Source of the DNA: Trochalopteron elliotii
Taxonomy: Eukaryota; Chordata; Aves; Passeriformes; Leiothrichidae
Assembly: GCA_024734555.1 (NCBI GenBank)
Contig: JANPWX010000081.1
Span: 3,310,825 to 3,374,824, forward strand
Direction of reading: 5' to 3'
DNA: 64,000 bases
Below, in pieces: positions 50,499 through 63,466 of this stretch. The first letter of the stretch is position 1; the number at the start of each line of letters is the position of its first letter. Under the pieces are notes generated by a model. It searched no databases, was not told the DNA's origin, and saw only the letters and a list, made by a program, of their open reading frames with translations. The position numbers and the translations under genes are program-made.

Positions 50499-51405
50499 AA
50501 AGTTTGTAAAGAAGAGACTGAGAATGGAAGAATGATCTAAAAAAGAATAATTATGAATATTATTTTGCTAATTTTTATAATTCCTGTTTTTACTGCAGAG
50601 AAGATAGCACATACATAGACATACTTTTCTGGGTAACTGCTTCTCTTAGCAAACTCTTCTTACTGATTAGTCCATTCTACTTTCACTTCTGTGAACTGAA
50701 GGTGAATGTGTGGAAGAGATAGAATATGCTTTTGCTTTTTCTTTTCCTTGATGTGGAGACCAGCTGCAGTGCTGCTTCCAAATAACACACAGAGAGTCCT
50801 CTAAATCACCTACAGTAACCCAGCAAGTATCAAAAGCAGTAAATTTCCCACTCATCTAACATTATGCTGTTTCCAGAAATTCTTTATACTGGAAAGCTTA
50901 GACCAGATGGGATCTAATGGCACAACTGGCTACTGTAGAGCAGGGAAGTACTGAAATCCCAGCTCTGTGCTGGATGAAATTGGTTACCCATAATCTGTTC
51001 ATGCCAGGCACAGCTGACACAGGGCAATGCTGCAGGAAGATGTGAGCTGAGGGAAGGGAATCCCTGGAGTTGTATGTGCATCCTAATGAGCAGCTGTGTG
51101 ACTTGAGATTACCTTTGTCTGATGGGCAGGTGAGCATCAAAGACAATATTATCCTAATGCAGTCTGTGTTTTCTGAGAGGCTTTTAAACACAGTGATATG
51201 TCTGCTTGGATCTGAACCACAGTGAGAGGACATGAAGTTCCCTTGAGGAATCGTGGGGAGGGTATTATAGATGCAGTGGTACAATGTGCACACTTCAGTG
51301 GGTTAAGTTCCAATTTAGTATTTAACATTAGCTGGGCTCTTTTTCCATTTTTCAACCCAGGCTACTGAATGGAGACCAGAAACCAAATAGAAGGAGCACT
51401 TTGAG

Positions 51406-51463
51406 GAAGAAAAAAAAAAAGAAATAGGGAGGGAGGGAGGGAGGGAGAGAGAGAGAAATTGGG
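51406..51463. repeat. Polypurine (GGGA)n / (GA)n tract
   Basis: A12 run, then GGGA tetranucleotides and GAGAGA dinucleotides on the plus strand. It is the opposite strand sense to the pyrimidine tract 0.9 kb to the left. Confidence 0.93.
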
Positions 51464-54400
51464 TTGGTAATGATTGTGGAAATGAACCTGAATAGTAGGA
51501 TCCTCAAGCAGCACATTTTCAATGCTGTCAATGGCAATGAAAATAAGAGCATAAATGCTAGCAAGGAAAATGAGCAAATGCGAGAAAGAGCTAAGGGAGA
51601 CAGGCTGAAAGAGCATTTAGGAGAAGAGTTTTATTGGTTGGTAAATTCATTATCTACTGGGCATGGGTGAGTATCAAAATTACTAATAAAATTGATGACT
51701 TGGCTTTTTTTAAAATACTGAATTGAATTGCAATTACCAAGGCATTATTACTTTACCTAATGTGAATAAACCATATTCCTTTCCCATTACCTCCAGAGAA
51801 ATCAGCAGGCATCTAAATCAAATAATAAAAAATAGGGATTAAAGGTTTTCACTTAGAGTGCTGTTCACATGTCAGTGCCATTTTGATTGGTTTTTTTTTA
51901 ATAAGTTACACTAGGAAAGAGAACCTGTTCTAGAGGTTGCAGGTTTTCTTGTGCTCATACTAAGTGGACTACAATTCAAACTGGAGAAACTTGATCACAA
52001 AACTCACTGAATATATGCACTTTTCTGTATGTATGACTTACGTAAGCTTAGAAAAATCAAGAAGTTGTGCAGAAGATCTGAAAAATTTATGCAGAAATAT
52101 TCTGCACATTGGAATTTTTTTTTAAATTAAAACTGCTGAGGGTATGTAGCACAGGACAATGGACTAAAAACTAGGAAAAAAAAAAACACAACAAAAAAAA
52201 AACCAACCAAAAAACCAGTGCCAGCAAATGTCAAGCCAATAACAGGAGAGAGGGAAAGAAAGCATATGTGTTTTCTTGCAGTCCTGAATTAGTCATATTA
52301 AAGCTACCATTACATGAAATCACTGGAATGGAACCTGCATATACATCCTCCTGGTTTACTTAATTTCTGTCTCTAGCTGTAAACTCTCTGGAACTTGTTC
52401 TGGGTTTTCATTTTGTATTTGTACAGGGCTCACAAACTGGGGAGATTCTGAATGGACACTCCTAAATGATAGTGCAAAATGAAATAAAAATTATTGGTGA
52501 TCATAATAAATATTACTACTACTACTACCAAGTTTAAACATTAGAACAGTTAGTGAAATAATCCGGTGGCATTTAAAAAGTACAGCAGACTCTATTCTTT
52601 TAGACATGATTTTCCAGAAGACCATCATCACCAAAGAACAGTAGAGGAGATCAGGTTAGGAAATATTATATGAGTAACTCTCCCTATTTGTCATCCTAGA
52701 AACTTCTAAGTGGAAAAAAAACCCACCAACCAAAATAGAACACTGTTGAAACATCCATCACATAAGCATGGTACATGTGAGCATATACAAATTATTTCTA
52801 CAGCCATGTTTCTACCATTTTATGCAATCAGTTTTGTGACCAGCTTTCAAGATGTCCTGAGGGTGCTTTACTAAACAGAAACTGGTGAATATGTGAACAG
52901 GGGTCTCTTAATTAGCAAAACCTGGAATAGCTAAACTTATTTAAACAGTGCAATGTGATGCCAAAGACCTTGCTTGTAAACTGTGTAGAAAGATTACAAT
53001 CCAGTAACTGCAGAACAGGTAATTTAGAAGTAAAAAGCCCTGTGAAATCAAATATCTGAGACTGTTAAAATGTTATCTGCTGGGAGACAATGAAGCTATA
53101 ATCAGGTGGCACCATCTGAGGAATTAGGGTCTCCAGATCTTTATAGAGTAAATACAGTCAGAATTGGCCCTAGGTTGTTTCAGGGACTACGGCAAAATCA
53201 ATTTTTCAAGTAAAAGCTTTTGTTTATTTTCTGTGTGTCAGGCTTCTGATTTCTGTTAGTAGATAAATCCTGTGGTCAGCAGCACTGGCCTGTGCATCAC
53301 AAAAAGACATTAAGAGTAACGTAAGACCTTCCAGCCCTTCAATCTGGGAGCAGGGAAGACTGAGATATATATAGCATATATAAATATACTATATATAAAG
53401 TATATAAAGACAGATAAAAAAATTAAAGAAGGAGAGTTGGCTGATCCTACTTATGACTAATGCTTTATAGCACCTATTTCCTATTTCTACTTGACCTGTG
53501 ATCTCTCTTTTAAAGTTGCTAACTCTAGACCAAATAAAACCATAACTCAGAAATGGTATGAATGACAGTATCTTAACTTTAGTTCCATGAAAGCTCACCT
53601 ATATGTCTAAAATCAGTTAAAATGGATTTTAAATTCTATTTTATTTGCTGAATTCCTAAACCATTTAAAAATCTGTTTAACTGTCTGACCAGATTCATAT
53701 GCACTGTGTGTTTACAGTATGCAGATGATCCAGAGGAATCTTCTAAAGACTCACTTTTCTTACTTTTTAACTAATTTTTATTACTGGAACTTTCATTTTA
53801 TTTACCATGATGCATGAATATCCTTCTTGCTCTTAAGTTTGAAAACTGATCATGCAGTTTCAGTTTTTTATTTTTTCTTGGTGAAGTTGTTGTCTATTTT
53901 CCTGTCCTTTCTCTACTTTCTTCTGAGGGCCAGAAAACCAGTCAGATTTTAAAACATGTTGTGAAAATTGGCAGGAAAATAAGAAATTCCAGATCAAAGA
54001 CTGGCACACTCAAGGCTAAATATAGTTCCAAGCAGAGCAGAGGTCAGAAAGTTCCAGCGTCTCTGCTGATATGGTCTCTGTAGTGGAACTGCCCTTCCCA
54101 ATCATGTAATTTCAAAAGACTCATGTTTGATTTTCAAATAAATTTCAGGGTTTTAATTACTGCAGATATTCCTGGCATCTTCCAACATTATCATTAGGGC
54201 ATGAATGAACTTTTCTTTCGTGCTGTTATCTAGCATAACTCTGTATTAGACTGAGCCATAAGCTACACATTTGACTTACTCTCCAGTATTTGTTGTAATC
54301 ATGCAGGCATGAGCAGGGGCAGACTATCAATATATTAACTATTTCTACTCTCTTCTTATTTTGGAATACAAAAGACTCAGAATTTCTTCTGATTTCTCCT

Positions 54401-54678
54401 ACTTCCAACCCCTGTTTTTGAGTCTTTATTTAGAGCACACACATTTTTGTGTGCCATATTTCCCAAGGCAATTCTGTGTTTAAAACCTGCTTAGTAGCCC
54501 ATACTGCTGGTTTTTCATTTGTCACTATATATATTGACACTAATATGTGCTCTCTCCTCTACCTGGGCACATATTTCTCACAAAGCTTCTAAATCTTAAT
54601 ATAGCAGAGACTCACATCAGGTAGGAACTGGCTGAGGCATCCAGCTACAAAGCTAACACGGAGATTGTATAAATGTCT

Positions 54679-54755
54679 TTCCTTGGGAAATACAAGGTAT
54701 TTTCTACATCTTATATTTCCCAAGGAATGTATTCCCAAGATGTATTAGAAAATAC
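54679..54755. repeat. Two interleaved inverted repeats
   Basis: Arm A TTCCTTGGGAAATA (54679-54692) pairs exactly with 54714-54727. Arm B GTATTTTCTACATCTT (54697-54712) pairs with 54737-54755, with one 3-nt bulge. The order A-B-A'-B' means the two stems are interlocked rather than nested. Confidence 0.9.
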
Positions 54756-57465
54756 AAATGTACGTTGTCCTCAGGTCAAGATTGCTCTCATTTTTCATGT
54801 ACCAAAAGTAAAAATAGCCAGAGTATACACATACACTCCCTTGCCTTACTTGGGCAGTCCAATCCTTTTTCATTTTTTACCTCATCACATGGGTCCTCCA
54901 GATCTTACCACCAGTCAAAGGACCTCCATGAAGAAGCAGCAAGGGTTCACAGCTCAGATACTGTGCCCATCTCGTGGTAACAACCAGCTAGACAGCCTGG
55001 TTGCTGAAAAACTGATTATTCTTTGAAAAGACAGTGGGTAATCTTAGATTTGGGCCATTATATTATTCTTAGAGTAATTTTCTGAAAAAAACAGAGACCA
55101 CAGTTGCCTTTCCATTTCCTGACAGTGGCCTGCATAGTCCATCTCCAGAGCAGTGGTGGAGGAATCCTGCTCTCTCAGTACATTGTGTTAGTCAACTGCT
55201 ATGAACATAAAGCTGGATTTAACTCCCATGCTTATAAGGTTTCCCCCTGCTGTGCTCTGATTGCTTCAGCTTTCTGGCATAACTCAGCATGACCTGCCAG
55301 ATGGCTTACTCACAAAGGGAATTCTCTTTCAGATAGCTTCTGGAATTTTCCCAATGACAACCTCTTTTTGTTCTGGATATTTCTGGGCCCTTCCAGTTCA
55401 CCTCCTTTAAATGCAAAAAAACCCTGCTGCTAATGCACATCTCTTCTTCATTCATCCTCTCCCCCCCAAAAACCAAAAATGCAACATTTTACCAGCATTC
55501 AGGTTATTTAAGTAAATAGTAAAATTGTCTCTTTTACAGTTAGTCACTAGGAGTTCCTTTTAAAAGGATCACTCACAACCTCAAAACATTAAAGAAAAAT
55601 GCAGGTAATTTGCACTGTATTCCATGAGGAGTTATGTACATTAATGTAGAGTTATGTATGTTAAGAATTGGGGGCTGAAAACATTTTGTTTACCCCTTAA
55701 TCTGTTTCTTTGGTGACAATGAAACCATTTTTTCCTAGCAAACTTTAATAAATACTTTGACTACACAATGTGGGTTTGCTTTTCCTTGGAATTCATAGTT
55801 CTCTAAAGTCTCCTTTACGTTTACTTCTCTTTGAAAAATTCCAGTGTTCTTTATGTTTTGTAGGTGTTCTTTGATGATTGAAAAGGGACAGCTCTAGTTT
55901 CCTGAGAATATTTTTTTGGGCCACAGGGCATATTAACTTTGTACACTGCCATCTATGTGGAAAGCACTTGTTGTTGTGCAATTTAGGTTTCAGTATCAAA
56001 AGAAGGACTTTGGAAGTTTATTCTTCTTTGTTATGTAACTGTTTGGGGCAGTTTCTGTGTGATGATATAAATCACAACGTTATTGTTTATTTTGAAAAGC
56101 CTTTTGTCTGAACATTGTTTTTCTAGTATTCTCAAAACTTTCCTGTTTCTCAGATTTCCATTCAAAGTTATACTCCTTTTATTAATTTATAGAAACTAAA
56201 TCAGGCTGGTCATAAACTTTGGAAAAAACCCAAAAGAGTTCCTCTGCTGGCTCTTCTGGCTCACCAGATGAAGTAAAAGAGGTTTCTTTTTCTGCTGGAA
56301 GACCAAGAATACTAGATTTAGTTTTAGGTTGTGGGAATAAGTCATCTGAACGTGGTAGTCTGATGCTGTAATCACACTGAGCAAACATCACACCTAGTAA
56401 AGATATTAAAAGAGAACAATACCTCAAATAATGTCTATAGAGACTTGGAGTCCACTTCTTTGATAAGTCTGTAAATGTGATGGACACCAATAAATACTTG
56501 TAAAATTTCTAATTTGTCAATGGATATCTTCCATTTTCTCTTTCAAATTGTTCCTTTGCAATACATCTTTCATAAAATTCACATTTGATTTTGTTAGGTA
56601 CTTATTCTTTCTAGGAGAGAAAGAATACATCATTAAATGATTGGGAGATGAGAAGGATTGAAAAGTTAATTAACACTTAGATTAAAGTTCTGCAGATCAA
56701 CAGCACTGTCTGAATTGTCTCCATTTTAAGAAATAACAATAATAATAATTTCTCTCTAACCATACATCTAGCAACAAAAAATTGAAGTGGAAATTACTCT
56801 TTCAAGAAAAGCAGTAATAATAATGACATCTGCCAGTCATAAATGAGGCTTAAGCTCACAAAAGTCAGATTGAATTCTTAATCTTTAACTGTTATGAGGC
56901 TACTGTGAGATTTCCTATAACATTATGAATATATATTAATTATTTTCTTTTTGCATTATCAAATCATCAGTCTACCTAATGGAACTCACATTTCCAAAAC
57001 AAACACTTATTTCTTGTTCCTCTTACTAAAAAGAAAATGAACACCAATCCCCAGACTAAAATTAGACTTCAGGGAATACAAATTATGCCTTTGGATATGC
57101 CATTTGAAAATGGTTGCTTCTTTGTCACCATTCTCCTTGGCTGCCAAGGGCACTAGCAGATATCATAGCAAAGGCTTTTAAATATAGACTGGTTTTACCT
57201 GCATGCTGCACAGTCTGCTGCACCCCTGTTTCAACTGTTGGGAACTTCAGCTTCCATCCATTGGGTCTTGTTTCAAAAACATGGCTGGAGCACTCTCTGG
57301 AAGTACTCCACAAGTCCTGTGAGGCTTTCTTTGCTTCAGGGAGTTCACTGGGAGCACAAACCTTTTGCTCAAGGAGCCAGGAATGGTGTCAGTGGAGTAA
57401 AGACAACATTTTCTGATTATTTTCTTACAGAACTGCATGCAAAGGTCTGATTCATCCCTGGAATG

Positions 57466-57945
57466 GCATAGAATCACAGAATGGTTTGGGTTGGAAGGAG
57501 CTTGAAAGACCCTCTAGTGCCAACCCTTCTGCCCATGGTCAGGGACAGCTTTCACTAGGTCAGGTTGCTCAAAACCCCAGCCAAACTGTCCTGAATCCCT
57601 CCAGGGATAGGGCACCCACCACTTCTTTGGGCAACATGTTCCAGTATTTCACCACCCTCACAGTCAAGAATTTCTTCCTAATATTCAATTTAAACTATTC
57701 TCTTGTGGTTTAAAGTTATTCCCCCTTGTCCTATCACCACCTTCCCTTGCAAAATGTCCCTGTGTCTCTTGTAGCCCTCTTTAGGTACTGGGAAGGAATC
57801 TAAATTCCCCCCAGATCCTTCTCTTATCCAGGCTGAACAACCCCAGCTCTCTATGCTGTCTCGGTAGGAGAGGTATTCCACCCCTCTGATCATTTTTGTA
57901 CCCCTCCCCCAGACCCACTTCAATAAGTTGCCCAGGCTTTAATGC
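57466..57945 (-). mobile_element. CR1 LINE, 3' fragment
   Basis: The plus strand begins AGAATCACAGAATGGTTTGG and continues through GGTTGGAAGGAGC, CATGTTCCAGTATTTCACC, AGAATTTCTTCCTAATATT and CTTCTCTTATCCAGGCTG, the reverse complement of a CR1 3' end. It is 5' truncated at about 57945, and its frame is broken. It is the least diverged of the CR1 copies here. Confidence 0.93.
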
Positions 57946-57949
57946 AATT

Positions 57950-59235
57950 TTCAGGCTGCACATCAGACTTCAACAGGAAAACTGACAAATTTTTGATTTC
58001 AGCATCTAAGCAACCATAAGACAGAAGAAAAAAAAAAAGGCAACAACAACAAAAAAGAGAGAAACAAAACCTGTCTGCTCAATTCAAAATGTGTTTTTCT
58101 TGCTCTAGACTCTTCAACTCTGAAATTTATTTTTTTTTATTTTCCAGAATAAATTAGAACAGCTGAGAGCAGTAAATGTACACAGAAAAAAACACAATTA
58201 GGAAAATACTGGAGAGACAGAGTAACGGGATCATTTACTGTTCTTTTTACCTGAAATGTGCATTGTGAAGACATGTTCACTTGCCCATACATACAACTAT
58301 TTTTACTGAGGTGCAGGTCATGTAAACAAATACCCAAATGTGTATGTATACAAAAGTAATTTACATTAGCAGTGTTGATGAAAAGACTTTATTCTTCTTT
58401 CCAGTTTTAAAAATTCTGTTTTTAATCTGTACAGCCTTGTGCCTTTAAACATAGGAAGAAGGGTAGTTAAGATTTCAGGTAGGGGAGGGTTTGCATTACA
58501 AAGGGGCACACAAAAATTATTCTGTCTCTATAAGCTTGGAAAACACATTCCCTCCTGGTCTAAAGAGACACCAGAGATTAGATATGATCCATCACAGAAG
58601 CACAGAAATAAATTATACATATGGCTGCTCTCAGTGCAAATATCCATATTTACATGCACAAAAGAACAGTCGTCTGCTAATAAGAGTACTTGTTGTTGAT
58701 CTGTCCCAAAAGCTTGTGCACTCCTATTGTGAGGAGTGAATCTCATCTTGTAAGTTTGGGGGCTAATAGTACATGAGCAGGTTTAGCTCAGAATCAGACA
58801 TGAATCTGTTCTGCCTGAGTTCCCAGCCCAGCAGAAGCCAGGTGAGCAAGTTTTCTGCAGCCCCAACTTTGAAGGAAGATATTCTGCTTCTCAGACTTCA
58901 CAAGCTACAAAAGTTAACCTCGACTCCAGGTTTTTTGAAGGATGTGCAAGGTGATCTCCTGTCCTCAAGTAAAAGCTTAGGAAATGCTGTCAGGTTGCCC
59001 AGTCTAGATGTGATGCCAACATCTCCTCTTTGGATCTATCTCTCTGACTCTGATTTGACACAGGAGACCTTTTTTGAGTTTAGTAAGCCAAAGAAAGTAC
59101 ATTAAACAATAGCACCAGCTTTGCCATATGTCTTTGAAAAGCACCTAGGATTATGTTTGTTTTTCTAAATGGCAGCATGATAGCTCTCAATGGGCATGCT
59201 GGGCTAATTCATCAGTTGTGTCCTCCAGTTAAGCC
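57950..59235. other. Intergenic sequence
   Basis: An A-rich patch occurs at 58024-58070. Overlapping open frames on both strands at 58439-59105 lack any start, splice or family support. Nothing else is recognised. Confidence 0.5.
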
Positions 59236-59241
59236 ATAACC

Positions 59242-59775
59242 TGTTGCAGCAGCCCTCTTGTTAGAGGGCAGAAGTGAGCTGAGACACAGACTTCTTGTTT
59301 ATCACAGCATGGAAAAGGGTCCTGGTTTATTCCTCTTTACAGCTCAGCCATCCTGACTCCAACTGTTCACTGACTCTGGCTGCAGCAAGATCTTATGGTA
59401 GGTTTCCATTGCAGCCTCTGACTGCTGGTTACTTCCTGTTGAAGTATGACTTCATGTATCAGTTTGTAGACTGACTGCAGGCTTTTACCCAGCTAGACTG
59501 TGACTGCAGGTTCCAACACCAGGCTCTAACTGCTGACCCAGACTGACCTCACTGCACGGATTCTCTCCCCAGGAACCTTCTCCTTCATGATCCTCTCTTT
59601 CCCCCTTCCTCAGTGTTCCTCCTTCATGATCCCCCTCATCAGCTACCCCACTCCCTTTTATCACACTTATCTTTACTGGATATAGCTGGGACTCATCAGG
59701 GGTGGGGCTGTATTGGGTAATTAACACAGCTGTTACTCATCAGAGGCAAGGTCACCTGTGTTGCCTTCTCCTATA
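59242..59775 (-). mobile_element. Probable solo LTR, 534 bp
   Basis: On the minus strand the order is LTR-like. A U3 with GTGTGATAAAAGGGAG (TATA-like, near 59660) is followed by GAGGAATAAACCAGG as polyadenylation signal near 59325, and the element ends GCTGCTGCAACA at 59242. The 6-bp sequence ATAACC occurs exactly on both sides (59236-59241 and 59776-59781), consistent with a target duplication of an ERVK-like element. The start reads TATAGGAG, which would be a TG start with one mutated base. No viral genes adjoin. Family unknown. Confidence 0.6.
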
Positions 59776-59781
59776 ATAACC

Positions 59782-62450
59782 AACTAGAAAACTAAAAGAG
59801 AATGTCTGGTTATCCAGTTCAAACTTGATTTTATGCTATTATTCTACTGTGCCAGATATTACAGATAATTTCATTTCATTTTCTAGCCCTCCTCTACACT
59901 GATGTTGCTTTTACATTTTGCATCACTAAAGTGGTTTTTTTTATAAACAGTTATTTTTTGCCTTTATCAATCAAAAGATTAACTATGGTCAGACCAATGG
60001 CTGCTGCTTAAAGAATTTCATTAGTGACCAGATTCCAAACAAAATAGTTCTTTTTAGTACAACCTTCAGTGTACTCTAGGTGTCGTTAACTTTGTATCAA
60101 ATGCATTTCTCTCCACAAATTATTGTTAACCCTTCCTTGTAACTAATAAAAAGCATTTTCTACATGATCTGGAAATGCTTATAGATGCTGCTGTGACTGG
60201 ATAAAACTGTCCCAAGTTTAGAAAACGTATTTACTTATCCAGTAATAGGAGAGGGTGGTGGTGATGGCGGTGTTAGTGTTTGGATTATACATAAACAACA
60301 CCAGGAAAAATTCAAAATAAAATCTTCCACTCTAGTTTGAGAGTGTGAGGAGTAGAACTCATACTAAAGAGCACTCTAAAAATGACACTATTCCAAATTT
60401 ATTTTTACAATATCTCATATATTTTTTTACCTGTACAGTCACAAATTGGACAAGATAAAGAAAACTTTTTTGAAAAAAAATGTATAATTCAGTATTTTTC
60501 TATATCCTTTATTCAGATAGGACATGGCATAGCCTGGCTCCTTGCAAAAATTTACAAATTGTTATTATTGTTCTTACAATACAAACAAAATTGTCACTGA
60601 AAAAATGAGAGGCTTAATTTTAGCAGGAGCAAGAGCTAATAAAGTTTCACCTTGTAGATCTACTATTCTACTTTACCTTTATATTTGAGGGTCTCTAACA
60701 GTTTTTTCTCGTGTTTTAATGAAAATCTGGAGTTCAATCTTTAAGGAAAAAGTAATATATTAATCTATTCTGCTAGCAAGCCTTGTTAAAATCTAAACGT
60801 GTGTCTCTGTTAAATAGTTGATCTATGAACACAATATTTTACCAGTCCAGGAGAGAAAAATATCGACTGATCCCTCTGGCCATTGAACTGTGTAGCATGT
60901 AAAAACAAATATTTTGTTCTGATGAAATCCATCTTAGACCAACTCTTGGCTTTCCTTTTTTTAATAAATCTAAGCTCCTTTCTCTTCCTATTTAATCTTT
61001 CCTTCAACTCACTTAATTGACTTTTTCTATAAATTGGTCATCTTTCACAGTACTTCAGCATTAATTATTATACCTCTTTCTTCCCACTATATATCCAGAA
61101 AACAAAACACTAATGAAGAACTCACTGCAGTTTTCTAATTAAGACTGAATCAAGGATTTAGCTTCATTGTTATGTATGAAAAAGACAGCATGTGTGTAGC
61201 TGAGTGCAGAATAAATTTTCTGATAATTTGTATGTAAATCTGTTAATTAGTTTATGAGGAAAAAATAATTTAAAATAGTGCCTTTAAGAAATTTAACACC
61301 TGCTGTACCTCCCTGCCTCACAGCTTTCCTCAACACCAGGCCCCTCCCCATGGAACCCCTTTTTCAAAGCTGGTCCCAAACAGAGGCTGCTGAGCCCCAG
61401 GACACCCCAGCCCTGGCAGGGTTTCCTCCTGCCTCTTCAAAAGAGGCTGCAGGTTTTGTTAGTACATGGTTGGTTTTGATCACCATGTTCTTCAGCCTCT
61501 GTGGATGGGTGGGAGCTGCACAAAACCAGCTAATCAATAGTTATCTGGGTGAGGAAAAAACAAATAATAGGAAAGTTTTGAAAAAAGTGTCTCAAGTTAT
61601 TTACTGCTACACAATATTGACAAAGGCCCACTGGGAAGCTAAATCTGCCAATCAAACTAATTGGATTTAGCAGGAAATGATGGATTGAAGATGTATGAAA
61701 ATAACCATCAGTGTGACTGAAAAATGAAATGCCAAATAAATTTACAATAGCAGCCGTATCTAGTATATCAACCTCCTGTCTGCCTAACCTGTGGCAGAGA
61801 GAATAAATCATAAATTTTGGGCTCTCCTGCCAAGATAGAAACATTAATCACAGTCTGCAGGTCCAGCTTTGAATAAATGTGACTTCTGACATAATTTTTG
61901 GCAAAACCTGTAAAATTGTGTATGCCAGAATTAGGTTTGTAACCAATATTTGTTCTTGTCATAGAAAGCATATCACATAAATTTATATTAAGTTGCTGTG
62001 TCAATCAAATTATCCATTTTTGTAATATCTCAGAATTTTTTTTCTGCTGCTTCTTTACCATGCTGTTGCATATTTTAATGTGTTCAGAGCAAAGGAATAT
62101 CTTAGTATCATTATGAAGCTAATTTTATTATAAAATTTTAATGATAAATTTTAATGTAAGGCAACCATCACACATATTTTTATGTTGAGTTCCTTGCAGA
62201 GATTCATTAGAGCAGCCCTAATTATTATGCATTCTTTTCATTTTCATTAGAAATCTGAAATGAGAGACGTAATTGTTTCTTTCAGAGAAAAACTGTAGTT
62301 CAAGAAGGTTTGAAAACTTAGTCTAAAACAATGCTTTTGGTTCATTCTCTTTATATCCAGGCCAGTAGGCCCTGATTCCTTAGCAGAAGTTTGGGATCAG
62401 GATCAGTATTGAAACTCATTTTTCCTGAGCTTAGAGCACAATGTGATTTT
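59782..62450. other. Intergenic AT-rich sequence
   Basis: A small GC-richer island at about 61300-61520 lies in otherwise AT-rich DNA. It is contained in a plus-strand open frame (61278-61670) with no initiation or splice support. Nothing is recognised. Confidence 0.5.
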
Positions 62451-62588
62451 CAGCATGCTTTCAGTCTTAAGACTGATCTAGTTTTTGGTTACTGTTTGGG
62501 TTTTTTTTTCCTTCAGCATGCTTTCAGTCTTAAGACTGATCTAGTTTTTGGTTACTGTTTGGGTTTTTTTTCCTTCAGCATGCTTTCA
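62451..62588. repeat. Tandem duplication, 63-bp unit, 2.2 copies
   Basis: Units start CAGCATGCTTTCAG at 62451 and 62514, and a third partial copy starts at 62576 and diverges after 13 bases. The copies are identical except for one T in a T-run (63 against 62 bp), indicating a recent event. Each full unit contains the palindrome CAGTCTTAAGACTG. Confidence 0.96.
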
Positions 62589-62589
62589 T

Positions 62590-63294
62590 TTCTGTGCTGC
62601 ACAGGAAGACTTTTAGTGTTTGACTTCATTAACCCAGTGCAAGTGAATAGTTCAAGCGAGAAGTACAGATATATATTTGCTAGCTTTGGAAGTCCCAATT
62701 TCCATTAAGTTAATACTTCTTTTACTCTTCAAGACCTTCTGTATTCCACTGCAAAAGAAACTTCCCAAATGGCTGGCAGAACACTAAGCTGTTCACTGAA
62801 CTATCATACCACAAAATGTTTCTGGATAAAAGTGTTCCTTCTTACCACAGCAGTCTTAAGACTTGCTTTCATAGATCTGTTGAGAACTCATGTTGATTTT
62901 CAGCAAAGAAAATTATTTTTTTAAATTGTAACATTCTCATTGGCAACTCAAGGCTGCAGAACATTTCTATTTCTATTAAGTTTTTTTAAAAAATATTATC
63001 CTTGATAATATAGTCAAGTAGATATTGTGCATATATTGCATCTAAATCACGTTTTCTCACAGAAAAACAATTATGAATCTTCTGTACTATCATTAGTCAA
63101 GGTTAGTACTAGAAGAATGGGACATAGCAGGTGTGTACTGTAACAATTATATGTATAGGTGCATGCTGCATATATTCTGCTATGTACAACATGTATCTAT
63201 GGTATCATATGCATGTTGTCTCTATCTATATATACAGTATATGCTGTATGTGGAGTGAATGAACATTACATGTACAGTATGTATACATTAGTGA
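62590..63294. other. Intergenic sequence with TATG-rich patch
   Basis: Degenerate TATG/CATA-rich low complexity covers about 63145-63290. No gene or element is recognised. Confidence 0.5.
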
Positions 63295-63466
63295 GTTATT
63301 TCAGGCATTGGAATAGGCTGCTCTGAAAAGTGGTGGAATCCCCATCCCTGGAAGCGTGGATGTGACTTTGGGCTTATGGTTCGGTGGTGAACATGTTGGT
63401 GCTGGGTTAATGATTAGACTTGATGATCTTAGAGTTCTTTTAAAACTTGGATTATTCTATGATTTA
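63295..63466 (+). mobile_element. CR1 LINE, extreme 3' end
   Basis: The sense-strand CR1 3' terminus reads through TGGAATCCCCATCCCTGGA, a diverged GGTGAACATGTTGGTGCTGG block and GACTTGATGATCTTAGAG, and ends ATTATTCTATGATT, the diagnostic CR1 terminal repeat. Only about 170 bp remain. It is a different subfamily from the copy at 57466-57945, judged by the 3' block. Confidence 0.88.

Larger units (their letters stand above)
49141..57465. other. Gene desert, mostly unassigned
   Basis: There is no supported gene. The 147-codon plus-strand frame at 49499-49942 is the longest but has simple-sequence-derived and AT-noise composition. Included are a polypyrimidine tract (50402-50498), a polypurine tract (51406-51463), A/C-rich patches near 52175-52215 and interleaved inverted repeats at 54679-54755. 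Confidence 0.5.

Noticed and set aside
62391..62708. 105-codon frame with an internal repeated peptide
   Set aside because: The peptide repeat is just the 63-bp tandem DNA duplication read through in one frame.
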